Below are positions 27,395 to 36,178 of a DNA stretch of 64,000 nucleotides, piece after piece. A program made the translations under genes and the position numbers. Source of the stretch: an uncultured Tenacibaculum sp. (GTDB lineage: Bacteria; Bacteroidota; Bacteroidia; Flavobacteriales; Flavobacteriaceae). Within the stretch, counting starts at the first letter, position 1; every line of letters begins with the position of its first letter. The stretch covers positions 1-64,000 of the forward strand of contig CANMJA010000021.1 of the NCBI GenBank assembly GCA_947498055.1, given 5' to 3'. Under the pieces are notes generated by a model. The model had not been told where the DNA came from. It did no database searches and saw only the letters and a list, made by a program, of their open reading frames with translations.

Positions 27395-28174
27395 ATGAAC
27401 GTACCAACAATGGCAGATATGATGGCTCAAGGAAAACAACCAGAAGTGTTGTTTTGGGTAGGAGCAGCAGGAAGTTATGATGATAGAGCTAAAAAAATAA
27501 CAAGATCGTTTGTAAAAATACTACATCAAGCAAAGGTAGATTTTGCAGTATTAGGTACTGAAGAAAGTTCTACAGGAGATGCAGCTAAAAGGGCAGGAAA
27601 TGAATTTTTATTTCAAATGCAAGCAATGACAAACATTGAAATTTTAAATGCATATGAAGTAAAAACGATTGTTACTTGCGATCCACATTCCTTTAACACA
27701 CTTAAAAATGAATATCCTAGTTTAGGAGGTAAATATGAAGTATACCATCATACACAGTATATTAATAAGTTAATAGCTGATGGTAGATTAACTATAGAAG
27801 GTGAAAATTTAAAAGGAAAACGATTAACCTATCATGATCCTTGTTATTTAGGACGTGCAAACGATGTGTATGAAACACCACGTGATTTAATTCGTCGTTT
27901 AGGAGTAAAATCTACAGAAATGAAGCGTCACAAATCTACCGCTTTATGTTGTGGAGCAGGGGGAGCCCAAATGTTTAAAGAACCAGAAAAAGGAGATTTA
28001 GATATTAATGTTTTAAGAACCAAAGATGCTTTAGAAACCAATCCTGAAATTATAGCAACTGGTTGTCCTTATTGTAATACAATGATGACAGATGGTGTTA
28101 AGTTTGCTTTAAAAGAAGATCAAATAGTCGTAAAAGATATCGCAGAATTAATTGCTGAGGCAAATAACTTGTAA
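27395..28174 (+). CDS. CCG-domain Fe-S oxidoreductase subunit
   Basis: The 259-residue soluble protein carries two cysteine-rich CCG-type modules. The first shows CDPHSFNTLKNEY and YHDPCYLGR, the second ALCCGAGGAQMF with TGCPYCNTMM. These are the hallmarks of HdrB/HdrD/GlpC/LutA subunits that bind a non-cubane or [4Fe-4S] cluster and handle disulfide or 2-hydroxy acid chemistry. It lies 174 bp after the ferredoxin/cytochrome-b-like gene, its evident partner. The gap is AT-rich with no gene. Confidence 0.87.
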   Translation: MNVPTMADMMAQGKQPEVLFWVGAAGSYDDRAKKITRSFVKILHQAKVDFAVLGTEESSTGDAAKRAGNEFLFQMQAMTNIEILNAYEVKTIVTCDPHSFNTLKNEYPSLGGKYEVYHHTQYINKLIADGRLTIEGENLKGKRLTYHDPCYLGRANDVYETPRDLIRRLGVKSTEMKRHKSTALCCGAGGAQMFKEPEKGDLDINVLRTKDALETNPEIIATGCPYCNTMMTDGVKFALKEDQIVVKDIAELIAEANNL

Positions 28175-28180
28175 TTTTAC

Positions 28181-28690
28181 ATGATTCAATTTCAAAATAA
28201 TGAGATTATAGAGCTACCAGATATAACAGAAATTACTTTTAATAGAGTAGAAAAAAAATATTTAAAAGTAGTATTACTAAGTACGTTTATCAATTTTTTT
28301 ATTGGATCACTATTTTTTATTCTTTTTATTGAAAAAATAATAGCAAAAAAAATACCTGAGTATACAGGTATTTTTTATTTCCTTTTTTCTTGCTTTGTAA
28401 TTAGTATTTTTATTGTATTAATAGTAGGTTTTCCTAAAAGAAAATTTGCAGTGAGAGATAAAGATGTTTCTTATAAGAGTGGTCTTTTTATAGAAAAAAT
28501 GGTCACTGTTCCTTTTTCTAGAATTCAACACATAGAGATTGAAGAAGGTGTTTTTTCTAGACTCTTTAAATTGGCGAAAATAAGTGTTTTTACAGCAGGA
28601 GATAGTAGTGATGATTTAGAAATAAAAGGAATTACCAAAGAAAAAGCACTTCAAATTAAAGAGTTTATTAGTCAGAAAATTAATGGATAA
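28181..28690 (+). CDS. bPH2 domain membrane protein (YdbS-like)
   Basis: The 169-residue protein has two transmembrane helices (about residues 30-52 and 62-84) followed by one bacterial PH domain (bPH2), with RKFAVRDKDVSYKSGLF and VTVPFSRIQHIEIEEGVFSR. It is the usual small partner of a larger YdbT-like protein, and the next gene, overlapping by 8 bp, is exactly that. Function is unknown; in Bacillus the pair has been linked to stress or antimicrobial peptide tolerance. Confidence 0.85.
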   Translation: MIQFQNNEIIELPDITEITFNRVEKKYLKVVLLSTFINFFIGSLFFILFIEKIIAKKIPEYTGIFYFLFSCFVISIFIVLIVGFPKRKFAVRDKDVSYKSGLFIEKMVTVPFSRIQHIEIEEGVFSRLFKLAKISVFTAGDSSDDLEIKGITKEKALQIKEFISQKING

Positions 28691-30179
28691 AACAATTGAT
28701 TTTTCTGAGTTTACTAGGCAATCTTCCAAAGGAATTATAGTTATTTATGGAAATTTGTTAATTACTATTTTTAAAAAAACATGGGTAGTTTTTCTCTTAT
28801 TAATAACAAGAATTTCAAAGTTTAGACATTTTGATAAAACCTATTTTATAGTAGGTGTTATTTGCCTGTTCGTTTTTTTATTTATAAGATCTTATGTGTT
28901 GTTTAGAAATTTTCAGTTTAAAATTGAAGGAGATAATTTTATTTTAAAAAAAGGAATCTTTTCTAAAAAAAACACTTCTATTTCATTAGATAGAATTCAA
29001 AATATAAATTTTTCTCAAAATTTAATTCAGCAATTAATAAACGTTTATCAAGTGAGCATAGAAACCGCTGGCTCTAATAAAACTGAAATTTCAATTAAAG
29101 CACTTTCTTTACAAGATGCAAAAGCATTAAAAGAAAAAATTTCTAGTAAAGATATTCAAGAGAAAGAATTAGAACAAGATAGTTTAAAACCATTATTAAC
29201 TATTGATGCTGGAAGTTTATTAAAAGTTAGCTTTTCTGAAAATCATTTACAAAGTCTACTTGTTTTTTTAGGATTATTACTTGGTTTTTATCAGCAAATA
29301 GAAGATGTTTTTAAAAATTTTTTTGAAGAAGATATTCTAAAGAATTATGTAAAAGAAAGTAAGGAATTAGTTTTTGGAAGTTTTTTTCTAATAGTAATCG
29401 TATTATTTGTTTTATTAATTATTGCTATTGCAAGTTCTTTTGTCAGAGTCTTTTTATTTCATTTTAACTTACGTTTTTTTATGAAAAACGATGCTTTTGA
29501 AATTAAACAAGGGCTAACCAATAAAAAAATGATTGTGTTAAAGAAAGGGAAAGTACAAAGTATTACCATTTCAACAAACCCATTAAAAAAGAAGTTAGGT
29601 ATTTCTTATGTGGTTTTTAAACAGGCTGTTAGTGGAAAAGTGAAAAAGAAGAAAGAAAAATTAATTAAAATAGTTGGATGTAAAGAACTACACTTAGAAA
29701 GAATAAAAGAAAGTTTATTTCTAAAAAATGAATTAGTGAATTCTAAAAAAGAATATCCACATAGTTATTTTAAATTTAGAATAGCGTTTAAAAGCATGTT
29801 ATGGATTCTTTTTATCAATGTTTTTTTACTACTTTTTTTTAATAGCTTAAAAACATTGTATTTTAATAGTATATGGATTCCATTGTTTCTTTTTATAGCC
29901 TATAAAAAAATAAAAAAGACATTTTTTAAAATTTCTGAAAATTTACTATTAGTTGGTAAGGGTGCCTTGGAAACTCATTTTACCTATGTAGAAATTTTTA
30001 AAATTCAGAATATAAAATTGAGACAAACAATTTTTCAAAAAAGAAGAGATATCATCGATGTTGTTTTACAAACTGCTGCAGGAAAAATTATAATACCATG
30101 CGTACCTTATCATAGAGCAATAGATATATACAATTATATGTTATACAAAGTAGAAAAAAGCACCAAAGAATGGATGTAA
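28683..30179 (+). CDS. bPH2 domain membrane protein (YdbT-like)
   Basis: The 498-residue protein has three bPH2 domains interleaved with paired transmembrane helices (helices near residues 22-75, 190-255 and 370-410). Repeated RIQNINFSQN, KVQSITISTN and KIQNIKLRQT motifs mark the same strand-turn of each domain. It overlaps the YdbS-like gene upstream and the menA gene downstream (10 bp), so the three are translated together. No link to menaquinone synthesis is established. Confidence 0.85.
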   Translation: MDKTIDFSEFTRQSSKGIIVIYGNLLITIFKKTWVVFLLLITRISKFRHFDKTYFIVGVICLFVFLFIRSYVLFRNFQFKIEGDNFILKKGIFSKKNTSISLDRIQNINFSQNLIQQLINVYQVSIETAGSNKTEISIKALSLQDAKALKEKISSKDIQEKELEQDSLKPLLTIDAGSLLKVSFSENHLQSLLVFLGLLLGFYQQIEDVFKNFFEEDILKNYVKESKELVFGSFFLIVIVLFVLLIIAIASSFVRVFLFHFNLRFFMKNDAFEIKQGLTNKKMIVLKKGKVQSITISTNPLKKKLGISYVVFKQAVSGKVKKKKEKLIKIVGCKELHLERIKESLFLKNELVNSKKEYPHSYFKFRIAFKSMLWILFINVFLLLFFNSLKTLYFNSIWIPLFLFIAYKKIKKTFFKISENLLLVGKGALETHFTYVEIFKIQNIKLRQTIFQKRRDIIDVVLQTAAGKIIIPCVPYHRAIDIYNYMLYKVEKSTKEWM

Positions 30180-31117
30180 AAAGTTATATAAAAGCAGCAC
30201 GTTTACGTACGTTACCATTGTCTGTTTCTGGAATTATTGTAGGAGCTTTCTTGGCAAATTTTAATATTATAAAAGGAAATGGTTTTATAGGGACTTTTGG
30301 TGTAGATTATCCATTTCAAAAAAACTATTGGGTTTTTGGGTTAGCAATTTTAACCACAATCGGTTTTCAAGTACTCTCTAATTTTGCAAATGATTATGGA
30401 GACGGAGTAAAAGGAACCGATAAAAATAGAGAAGGAGAGGCTAGAATGGTAGCATCGGGAGCTATTACACCCAAACAAATGAAAAGAGCTATGATTGTAA
30501 CAGCTGTGTTAACACTAATGGTGGCACTGTTATTAATTTACACAGCTTTTGGTAAAGAAAATTTTGCATACTCGTTATTGTTTTTTGGCTTAGGAATAAC
30601 AGCTATAATAGCAGCTATAAAATATACAGTGGGTAAATCGGCTTACGGTTATAGTGGATTCGGAGATGTTTTTGTGTTCCTTTTCTTTGGCTTATTAGCC
30701 GTAGTGGGAACTTACTTTTTATATACAAAGCAAATTAACTTTACAATTTTTCTACCTGCATTTTCTGTGGGATTATTAAGTACTGCAGTCTTAAACTTAA
30801 ATAATATGCGAGATCGAGTAAACGATGCAAAAGCAAATAAAAATACTTTAGTGGTAAAAATAGGAGCAGAATTCGCTAAATATTATCATTATTATTTAAT
30901 AGTTTCCTCACTTTTATTTGCGTTATTGTATGTGGTAATTCATTATAGAAGTCCGTTTCAATTTCTTTTTTTAATAGCTTATTTACCATTAACAAAGCAT
31001 CTGTTTTTCGTATATAAAAACAAAAAAGAGCCTTTATTAGACGGAGAATTAAAAAAAGTAGCATTAAGTACATTTCTATTTGCAATTCTTTTTGGTTTGG
31101 GAAATATCCTTTTGTAA
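30170..31117 (+). CDS. menA: 1,4-dihydroxy-2-naphthoate polyprenyltransferase
   Basis: This 315-residue UbiA-family membrane enzyme attaches the polyprenyl chain to dihydroxynaphthoate to give demethylmenaquinone. Eight to nine helices are visible. The first Asp-rich motif is NDYGDGVKGTDKNREGEAR (about residues 75-93) and the second NMRDRVNDAKANKNTLVVKI (about 208-227), the NDxxD/DxxxD diphosphate-Mg sites. It begins inside the last codons of the YdbT-like gene. menC and menE follow within 5 kb, supporting the assignment. Confidence 0.95.
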   Translation: MDVKSYIKAARLRTLPLSVSGIIVGAFLANFNIIKGNGFIGTFGVDYPFQKNYWVFGLAILTTIGFQVLSNFANDYGDGVKGTDKNREGEARMVASGAITPKQMKRAMIVTAVLTLMVALLLIYTAFGKENFAYSLLFFGLGITAIIAAIKYTVGKSAYGYSGFGDVFVFLFFGLLAVVGTYFLYTKQINFTIFLPAFSVGLLSTAVLNLNNMRDRVNDAKANKNTLVVKIGAEFAKYYHYYLIVSSLLFALLYVVIHYRSPFQFLFLIAYLPLTKHLFFVYKNKKEPLLDGELKKVALSTFLFAILFGLGNILL

Positions 31118-31214
31118 ATTTACTAACGGTTATCAATGATCAATGAACAGTTAACAATTATCAATTAATTTTTAATTGATCTTTAAAAATACTACCAATA
31201 AACAAACAACAAAA

Positions 31215-31892
31215 ATGAAAATTACATTTTACGGTCATTCATGTTTCGGAATAGAAGTTAATGGAAAACATCTTTTAATAGATCCTTTTATTTCAGGGAA
31301 CCCATTAGCATCAGCTATTAATATAAATACGATAAAAGCAGATTATATATTAGTAACACATGCACACCAAGACCATGTATTAGATGTAGAAACAATAGCA
31401 GAAAGAACAGGAGCTACTATAATATCTAATTATGAAATAGTATCATATTATGGGGCAAAAGAATTAAAAGGACATCCTGTAAATCATGGAGGTACTTTTA
31501 AAACAGCCGATTTTTCTGCTAAATATGTAAATGCAATTCATACTTCTTCTTTTACAGATGGAACTTATGGCGGGCAACCTGGGGGTTTTGTAATAACAGC
31601 AAAGGAGAAATCAGTTTACGTGGCAGGAGATACTGCTGTTACAATGGATATGAAATTAATACCAATGACCACCAAGTTAACTGCTTCTATTTTTCCAATA
31701 GGAGATAATTTTACTATGGGAGTAGAAGATGCCGTTATTGCTAGTAATTTAGTAGAATGTAATCAAGTAATAGGCTGTCATTTTAACACTTTTCCTCCAA
31801 TAGCAATAGATACAGAGAAAGCAAAGAAAACTTTTTCAGAAGCAGGAAAAGAATTAACTATTTTGGAAATAGGAACCTCTATAGAAATATAA
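31215..31892 (+). CDS. Metal-dependent hydrolase, UPF0173 (metallo-beta-lactamase fold)
   Basis: Taking ATG at 31215 gives a 225-residue protein starting MKITFYGHSCFGIEVNGKHL, the standard N-terminus of the UPF0173 group. An in-frame ATG 39 bp earlier would add a non-conserved tail. The metal motif THAHQDH (near residue 50) is the HxHxDH box, with further ligands in YVAGDTAV and GCHFNTFPPI. It sits inside the menaquinone group but the family has no assigned step there. It is probably soluble. Confidence 0.9.
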   Translation: MKITFYGHSCFGIEVNGKHLLIDPFISGNPLASAININTIKADYILVTHAHQDHVLDVETIAERTGATIISNYEIVSYYGAKELKGHPVNHGGTFKTADFSAKYVNAIHTSSFTDGTYGGQPGGFVITAKEKSVYVAGDTAVTMDMKLIPMTTKLTASIFPIGDNFTMGVEDAVIASNLVECNQVIGCHFNTFPPIAIDTEKAKKTFSEAGKELTILEIGTSIEI

Positions 31893-31982
31893 TTTAGAAG
31901 CAAGGTTATTAAACTCTTGCTTTATATTTTCGAAAACATTTCAAAAGTCATACAATATCATTTTAAAGTATTTTATCAATAA

Positions 31983-32501
31983 ATGAAAGCAGTAAAAATA
32001 ATATTAGGAATAATTATAACACTAACGATAGCTTTTTTAGCAACAGGTCTTATTTTTAAAGAAGTAAAGTATACAACAGAAGTAACTATTAACAAACCAA
32101 TAAAAGAAGTATTTTCATTATTTAATGATAGTTCGAAAATTAACAATTGGATTCCTGAATTAAAAACGATAGAAGGGATAGATGTAAAACCAGAAAAAAC
32201 TGGTAGTACTTATAAAGTTATCTTTAAGAATAAGAGTGGAGAAGAAATATTATTAAAGGAAAAAGTATTGGCGTATGTACCTAATGAAAAAGTTACTTTA
32301 CGATTTAACTCTGATACGATGTTAAAAACAGATGATTATATATTTAGTTTTGTAGATGGAAATACAACAATTAAAAATAATTCAAGTTGTGTAGGAAATT
32401 CATACCTTTTAAACTGTTTGTTCCCTTTTTATAAAGGAACTTTAAAAAAAATAGATCAAGGGTACCTAAATAACTTTAAGTCTTTCATAGAAAAAACGTA
32501 A
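31983..32501 (+). CDS. SRPBCC (START-like) family protein
   Basis: The 172-residue protein has an N-terminal hydrophobic anchor (about residues 4-24). A helix-grip fold follows: the opening strand YTTEVTINKPIKEVFSLFND is the classic polyketide-cyclase/SRPBCC start, followed by SKINNWIPEL. Such domains bind lipids or other hydrophobic ligands. It lies 4 bp before menC and may be co-translated. Confidence 0.82.
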   Translation: MKAVKIILGIIITLTIAFLATGLIFKEVKYTTEVTINKPIKEVFSLFNDSSKINNWIPELKTIEGIDVKPEKTGSTYKVIFKNKSGEEILLKEKVLAYVPNEKVTLRFNSDTMLKTDDYIFSFVDGNTTIKNNSSCVGNSYLLNCLFPFYKGTLKKIDQGYLNNFKSFIEKT

Positions 32502-32505
32502 AAAT

Positions 32506-33546
32506 TTGATTACAGCAACGTTTCATAAATATAATTTAGAGTTTAAACGACCAAGTGGAACCTCTAGAGGGGTTTTAAAAACAAAAGAAACTTATATTTT
32601 ACAACTTTTTGAAGAAGGAAAAAAAGGAATAGGAGAGTGTGGACTTTTTAAAGGATTAAGTGTAGATGATACACCAAATTATGAAAGTAAATTACAATGG
32701 GTTTGTAATCATATTCATTTAGGATTGCCTAAATTATTAGAAGAAACTGTAGCATTTCCAAGTATTCAATTTGGATTAGAGCAAGCTTTTTTATCTTTAA
32801 GAAGTGAAAATAAATACCAGCTTTTTCCTTCTAATTTCACAAAAAAAGAAGATCCGATTTCAATTAATGGTTTGATTTGGATGGGAGATAAAGCGTTTAT
32901 GAAAACGCAAATTAAAGAGAAAATAGCACAAGGTTTTTCATGCATAAAAATGAAAATAGGAGCCATTAATTTTGAAGAAGAATTAGCCTTGTTAAAGTAT
33001 ATAAGAAGTCAGTTTTCTGTAAAATTGATGACACTTCGAGTAGATGCTAATGGTGCTTTTTTACCTCAGGAAGCATTAGAAAAGTTAAAAAGATTATCAG
33101 AATTTGATTTACACTCTATAGAACAACCCATAAAACAAGGACAAGTAGAAGAAATGGCTAAATTATGTGAAAACACGCCATTACCAATAGCCTTAGATGA
33201 AGAATTAATTGGTGTTTTCGATATTGAAAAAAAGAAACAATTAATACAAACAATACAACCTCAATATATTATTTTAAAACCAAGCTTAGTCGCTGGTTTT
33301 AAAGGAAGTAAGGAGTGGATTGATATTGCTGATGAAAATGAAATAGGTTGGTGGATAACTTCTGCTTTAGAAAGTAATATAGGATTGAATGCGATATCTC
33401 AATGGACCTATACTTTGGATAATAAAATGCCTCAAGGTTTAGGTACAGGAGCGTTATTTACCAATAACTTTGAAAGTCCGTTGGAAGTAAAAAATGGAAG
33501 TTTATTTTATAATAAAACTTCTTCATGGAATTTTAATTTAGATTAA
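32506..33546 (+). CDS. menC: o-Succinylbenzoate synthase
   Basis: This 346-residue enolase-superfamily enzyme dehydrates SHCHC to o-succinylbenzoate in menaquinone synthesis. Its catalytic Lys pair is in CIKMKIGA (about residue 147). Metal ligands lie in RVDANGAF, SIEQPIKQG and IALDEELIG, and the second catalytic Lys in YIILKPSLVAGFKG. The start is a TTG at 32506; no in-frame ATG upstream fits, and the 4-bp gap to the SRPBCC gene supports it. It is followed 7 bp later by a CPBP protease gene. Confidence 0.93.
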   Translation: MITATFHKYNLEFKRPSGTSRGVLKTKETYILQLFEEGKKGIGECGLFKGLSVDDTPNYESKLQWVCNHIHLGLPKLLEETVAFPSIQFGLEQAFLSLRSENKYQLFPSNFTKKEDPISINGLIWMGDKAFMKTQIKEKIAQGFSCIKMKIGAINFEEELALLKYIRSQFSVKLMTLRVDANGAFLPQEALEKLKRLSEFDLHSIEQPIKQGQVEEMAKLCENTPLPIALDEELIGVFDIEKKKQLIQTIQPQYIILKPSLVAGFKGSKEWIDIADENEIGWWITSALESNIGLNAISQWTYTLDNKMPQGLGTGALFTNNFESPLEVKNGSLFYNKTSSWNFNLD

Positions 33547-33553
33547 AGAAACG

Positions 33554-34507
33554 ATGAATTATATACAGCAAGCATATAAAGGAGACTTAGGTTTTTGGAA
33601 ATACATAATAATTCCATTGATTTTTTTCGGAATGATGGTTTTAAATTTTGTAGCAATAGAGTTTCTTGGTTTAGATCAAGAAGCAGTGATGAAAAGAGAA
33701 ATTGCTGCAAAAGGAGAAAACTTAGTGTTAATAGAGGTGTTAATTCCTTTTGTACTGTTTTTAGGAGCGTTATTGTTATGGGTAAAATTTATTCATAGGC
33801 AAACAATCACTTCTTTAACAACTTCTAGAAAAAAAATAGATTGGAAACGCTTTTGGTTTTCTTTTCTATTATGGGGAGGTATTACTGTGTGTTTTGTTTT
33901 GGTAGGGTACTTTTTAGAACCTGAAAAAATGAAATGGAATTTTATACCTAACAAATTTTTAGGATTGTTGTTAATAGGTGTTATAATGATTCCCATTCAA
34001 ACTAGCTTTGAAGAATATTTGTTTAGAGGGTATTTATTACAAGGAATAGGAGCAAAGTTTAAAAGCAGAGCCGTAGCCTTAATCAGTACTTCTGTAATTT
34101 TTGGGTTGCTACACATTGCAAATCCAGAAGTAGAAAAATTAGGATTAATTATTATGGTATATTATATAGGAACAGGTTTGTTTCTAGGAATTATAACATT
34201 AATGGATGAAGGACTAGAATTGGCATTAGGTTTTCATGCAGCAAATAATTTAGTAACCGCTTTATTAGTAACATCAGATTGGACAGCCTTTCAAACAAAT
34301 TCATTATTTAAAGATTTTTCAGATCCTAATACATACACACAAATTTTAATTCCAGTTTTAATTGTTTTTCCAATATTACTATTCATTTTTTATAAAAAAT
34401 ACGGATGGCAAAACTGGAAAGAAAAGCTATTAGGAAAAGTAGTAAAACCAAGTATGGTGAATTTTAAAGAAAATTACAGTAACCTAGATGAAATAGGAAC
34501 AGATTGA
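33554..34507 (+). CDS. CPBP family intramembrane metalloprotease
   Basis: The 317-residue protein has about eight hydrophobic helices and all family motifs: EEYLFRGYLL (EExxxR, near residue 155), FGLLHIAN (FxxxH, near 190) and FHAANN (HxxxN/D, near 230). This places it with CAAX-processing and bacteriocin-processing (CPBP) proteases. In bacteria these can process prenylated or peptide substrates or give bacteriocin immunity. Its location between menC and menE is conserved-looking but unexplained. Confidence 0.9.
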   Translation: MNYIQQAYKGDLGFWKYIIIPLIFFGMMVLNFVAIEFLGLDQEAVMKREIAAKGENLVLIEVLIPFVLFLGALLLWVKFIHRQTITSLTTSRKKIDWKRFWFSFLLWGGITVCFVLVGYFLEPEKMKWNFIPNKFLGLLLIGVIMIPIQTSFEEYLFRGYLLQGIGAKFKSRAVALISTSVIFGLLHIANPEVEKLGLIIMVYYIGTGLFLGIITLMDEGLELALGFHAANNLVTALLVTSDWTAFQTNSLFKDFSDPNTYTQILIPVLIVFPILLFIFYKKYGWQNWKEKLLGKVVKPSMVNFKENYSNLDEIGTD

Positions 34508-34590
34508 TCTAATTTTAAATAGTAATTTATCAAGGAGTTTCATAGCCTTTATATATTTGTACGCATATAAATGGTATAAAATAAATACTA

Positions 34591-35634
34591 GTGATACATA
34601 AAAATTTTACACTAAATAATACTTCTTTTAACTCAGAAAAAGAGTTGTTGGCATATGCAATGGATCTTCCTGAGGAAGTAAGAAGTTTTTTAGAAGAATG
34701 GTTTCATAAAGATGCTTTTGTTGTAGTTCAAACTTCAGGATCTACAGGAATTCCTAAATCGATACAGCTTAAGAAAGAATATATGATAAACTCAGCTATA
34801 GCTACGGGTGAGTTTTTTAATATAAGAGAAAACACGACTGCTTTATTATGCTTATCAGTTAATTATATAGCAGGAAAAATGATGTTAGTAAGGGCGTTAG
34901 TTTTAGGTTGGAATTTAGATATTGTAGCACCAGTTTCTAATCCACTTTTACAAGTAGATAAAGAATATGATTTTACAGCCATGGTACCGCTACAATTACA
35001 GAATTCATTAAATAACCTTCACAAGGTTAAAAAGTTAATTGTAGGTGGTGGCGTAGTAGATAATTCATTATTAAATAAAATACAAAAGATAAATACTCAA
35101 ATTTTTGCTACTTATGGAATGACGGAAACGATTACACATATTGCTGTAAAACAACTAAATCATGTAAAAGAAACCCCCAATTTTTATAAAGTATTGCCAA
35201 ATGTTATTATTTACAAAGATCGTCGAAACTGTTTGGTAATTAAAGCTTCTAAAGTAGCTAAGGAATTAATTATAACAAATGATGTAGTACAGTTAATTTC
35301 AGAAAAACAATTCGAGTGGTTAGGTCGTTACGATAATGTCATTAATTCTGGAGGAATAAAATTACATCCAGAAAAAATAGAAAAAAAATTAGATGCAATT
35401 ATTAATGAACGTTTTTTTGTAGCTGGTGTTTTTGATGTAAAATTAGGAGAAAAATTAATACTAGTAATAGAAGGTACTATTTTTGAAAAAGAAGAATTAG
35501 AAGAAAATATTTTAAATCTTTCATTATTAAATAAGTTTGAAATTCCAAAAGAAATTTATTTTGTAAATCACTTTATTGAAACGGAAACAAAAAAAATCCA
35601 ACGTAAAAAAACATTGGATTTGATAGGTTTATAA
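34591..35634 (+). CDS. menE: o-Succinylbenzoate-CoA ligase (short form)
   Basis: The 347-residue AMP-forming ligase activates o-succinylbenzoate with CoA. It carries the P-loop VVVQTSGSTGIPKSIQLKKE near residue 47 and TYGMTETITHIA near 172. The hinge GRYDNVINSGGIKLHPEKIE is near residue 248, and the catalytic C-terminal Lys lies in ETKKIQRKKTL. The N-terminal domain is much shorter than the roughly 480-residue proteobacterial enzyme, as usual in Flavobacteria. It begins at GTG (34591). It is the last of the menaquinone genes here; menB, menD, menF and menH are not in the window. Confidence 0.92.
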   Translation: MIHKNFTLNNTSFNSEKELLAYAMDLPEEVRSFLEEWFHKDAFVVVQTSGSTGIPKSIQLKKEYMINSAIATGEFFNIRENTTALLCLSVNYIAGKMMLVRALVLGWNLDIVAPVSNPLLQVDKEYDFTAMVPLQLQNSLNNLHKVKKLIVGGGVVDNSLLNKIQKINTQIFATYGMTETITHIAVKQLNHVKETPNFYKVLPNVIIYKDRRNCLVIKASKVAKELIITNDVVQLISEKQFEWLGRYDNVINSGGIKLHPEKIEKKLDAIINERFFVAGVFDVKLGEKLILVIEGTIFEKEELEENILNLSLLNKFEIPKEIYFVNHFIETETKKIQRKKTLDLIGL

Positions 35635-35661
35635 TCGTAATTTTTTCTTCAGAAAAGAATC

Positions 35662-35997
35662 TTAACTAAACATTCCTGCTACCATAAAAAAAACAAAGAA
35701 AATACCAATAACCAGCAAGCCTATCCAATGGGTAATAGGAGATTTTGTATTCTCATCAATTCTATTATATTCATTACGTAATTGAGGACTCATTCCTTGT
35801 GGTTCTAATGTAGATTTACAATTTAAACATTCAGAAAACCCCTTTTTACCAATAGGAAAAAAAGGAATCCAATAAAGATAAAAATACCTACCATAGATAC
35901 TTATATTGTGGGCTTCTGTTTGGTGACATCTATTACAAGGAATAGCATTTTTTCTTTCTTTGTTTAAAAGCGATCCTTTAGTTCCGTAAATAATCAT
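35662..35997 (-). CDS. Zinc-ribbon membrane protein
   Basis: The 111-residue protein has an N-terminal zinc ribbon with two CxxC knuckles (CNRCHQT near residue 21 and CLNCKSTL near residue 57), separated by an aromatic stretch IYGRYFYLYWIPFFPIGKKG. A single transmembrane helix lies near the C-terminus (about residues 91-108). The pattern is that of small DUF-type zinc-ribbon proteins of unknown function. It converges on menE with a 27-bp gap. Confidence 0.8.
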   Translation of the reverse strand: MIIYGTKGSLLNKERKNAIPCNRCHQTEAHNISIYGRYFYLYWIPFFPIGKKGFSECLNCKSTLEPQGMSPQLRNEYNRIDENTKSPITHWIGLLVIGIFFVFFMVAGMFS

Positions 35998-36058
35998 ATT
36001 AATTTATTTTTAGTTTTGTGATAAAACTATAAAAAAAAATGAATTTAAGATCTTTTTT

Positions 36059-36139
36059 TGAGTTAAATATGTTTTACTCAATGAATAGACCACTTTACTC
36101 ATTTGTATTTATAGGTTGTCTAATTTATGTTTTCTTTTA
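36059..36139 (+). promoter_or_regulatory. Promoter A: two 21-bp phased TTTACTCA boxes before the first VIT gene
   Basis: TTTACTCA occurs at 36073-36080 and again at 36094-36101, exactly 21 bp apart. TTCTTTTA (36132-36139), a weak match to a TAnnTTTA -7 element, starts 30 bp after the second box. An inverted copy TGAGTTAA lies at 36059-36066. The gene starts 40 bp after the -7-like element. Four further promoters in the next 11 kb share this layout. Confidence 0.6.
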
Positions 36140-36178
36140 AAATATTTAAGAGTAGATTTATAACAAAATAATGAGGAC

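Noticed and set aside
31130..31200. Inverted repeat ATCAATTAA/TTAATTGAT after menA as a terminator or riboswitch
   Set aside because: The stem is made almost only of A-T pairs and lies in simple AT-rich sequence with no ligand-type architecture.
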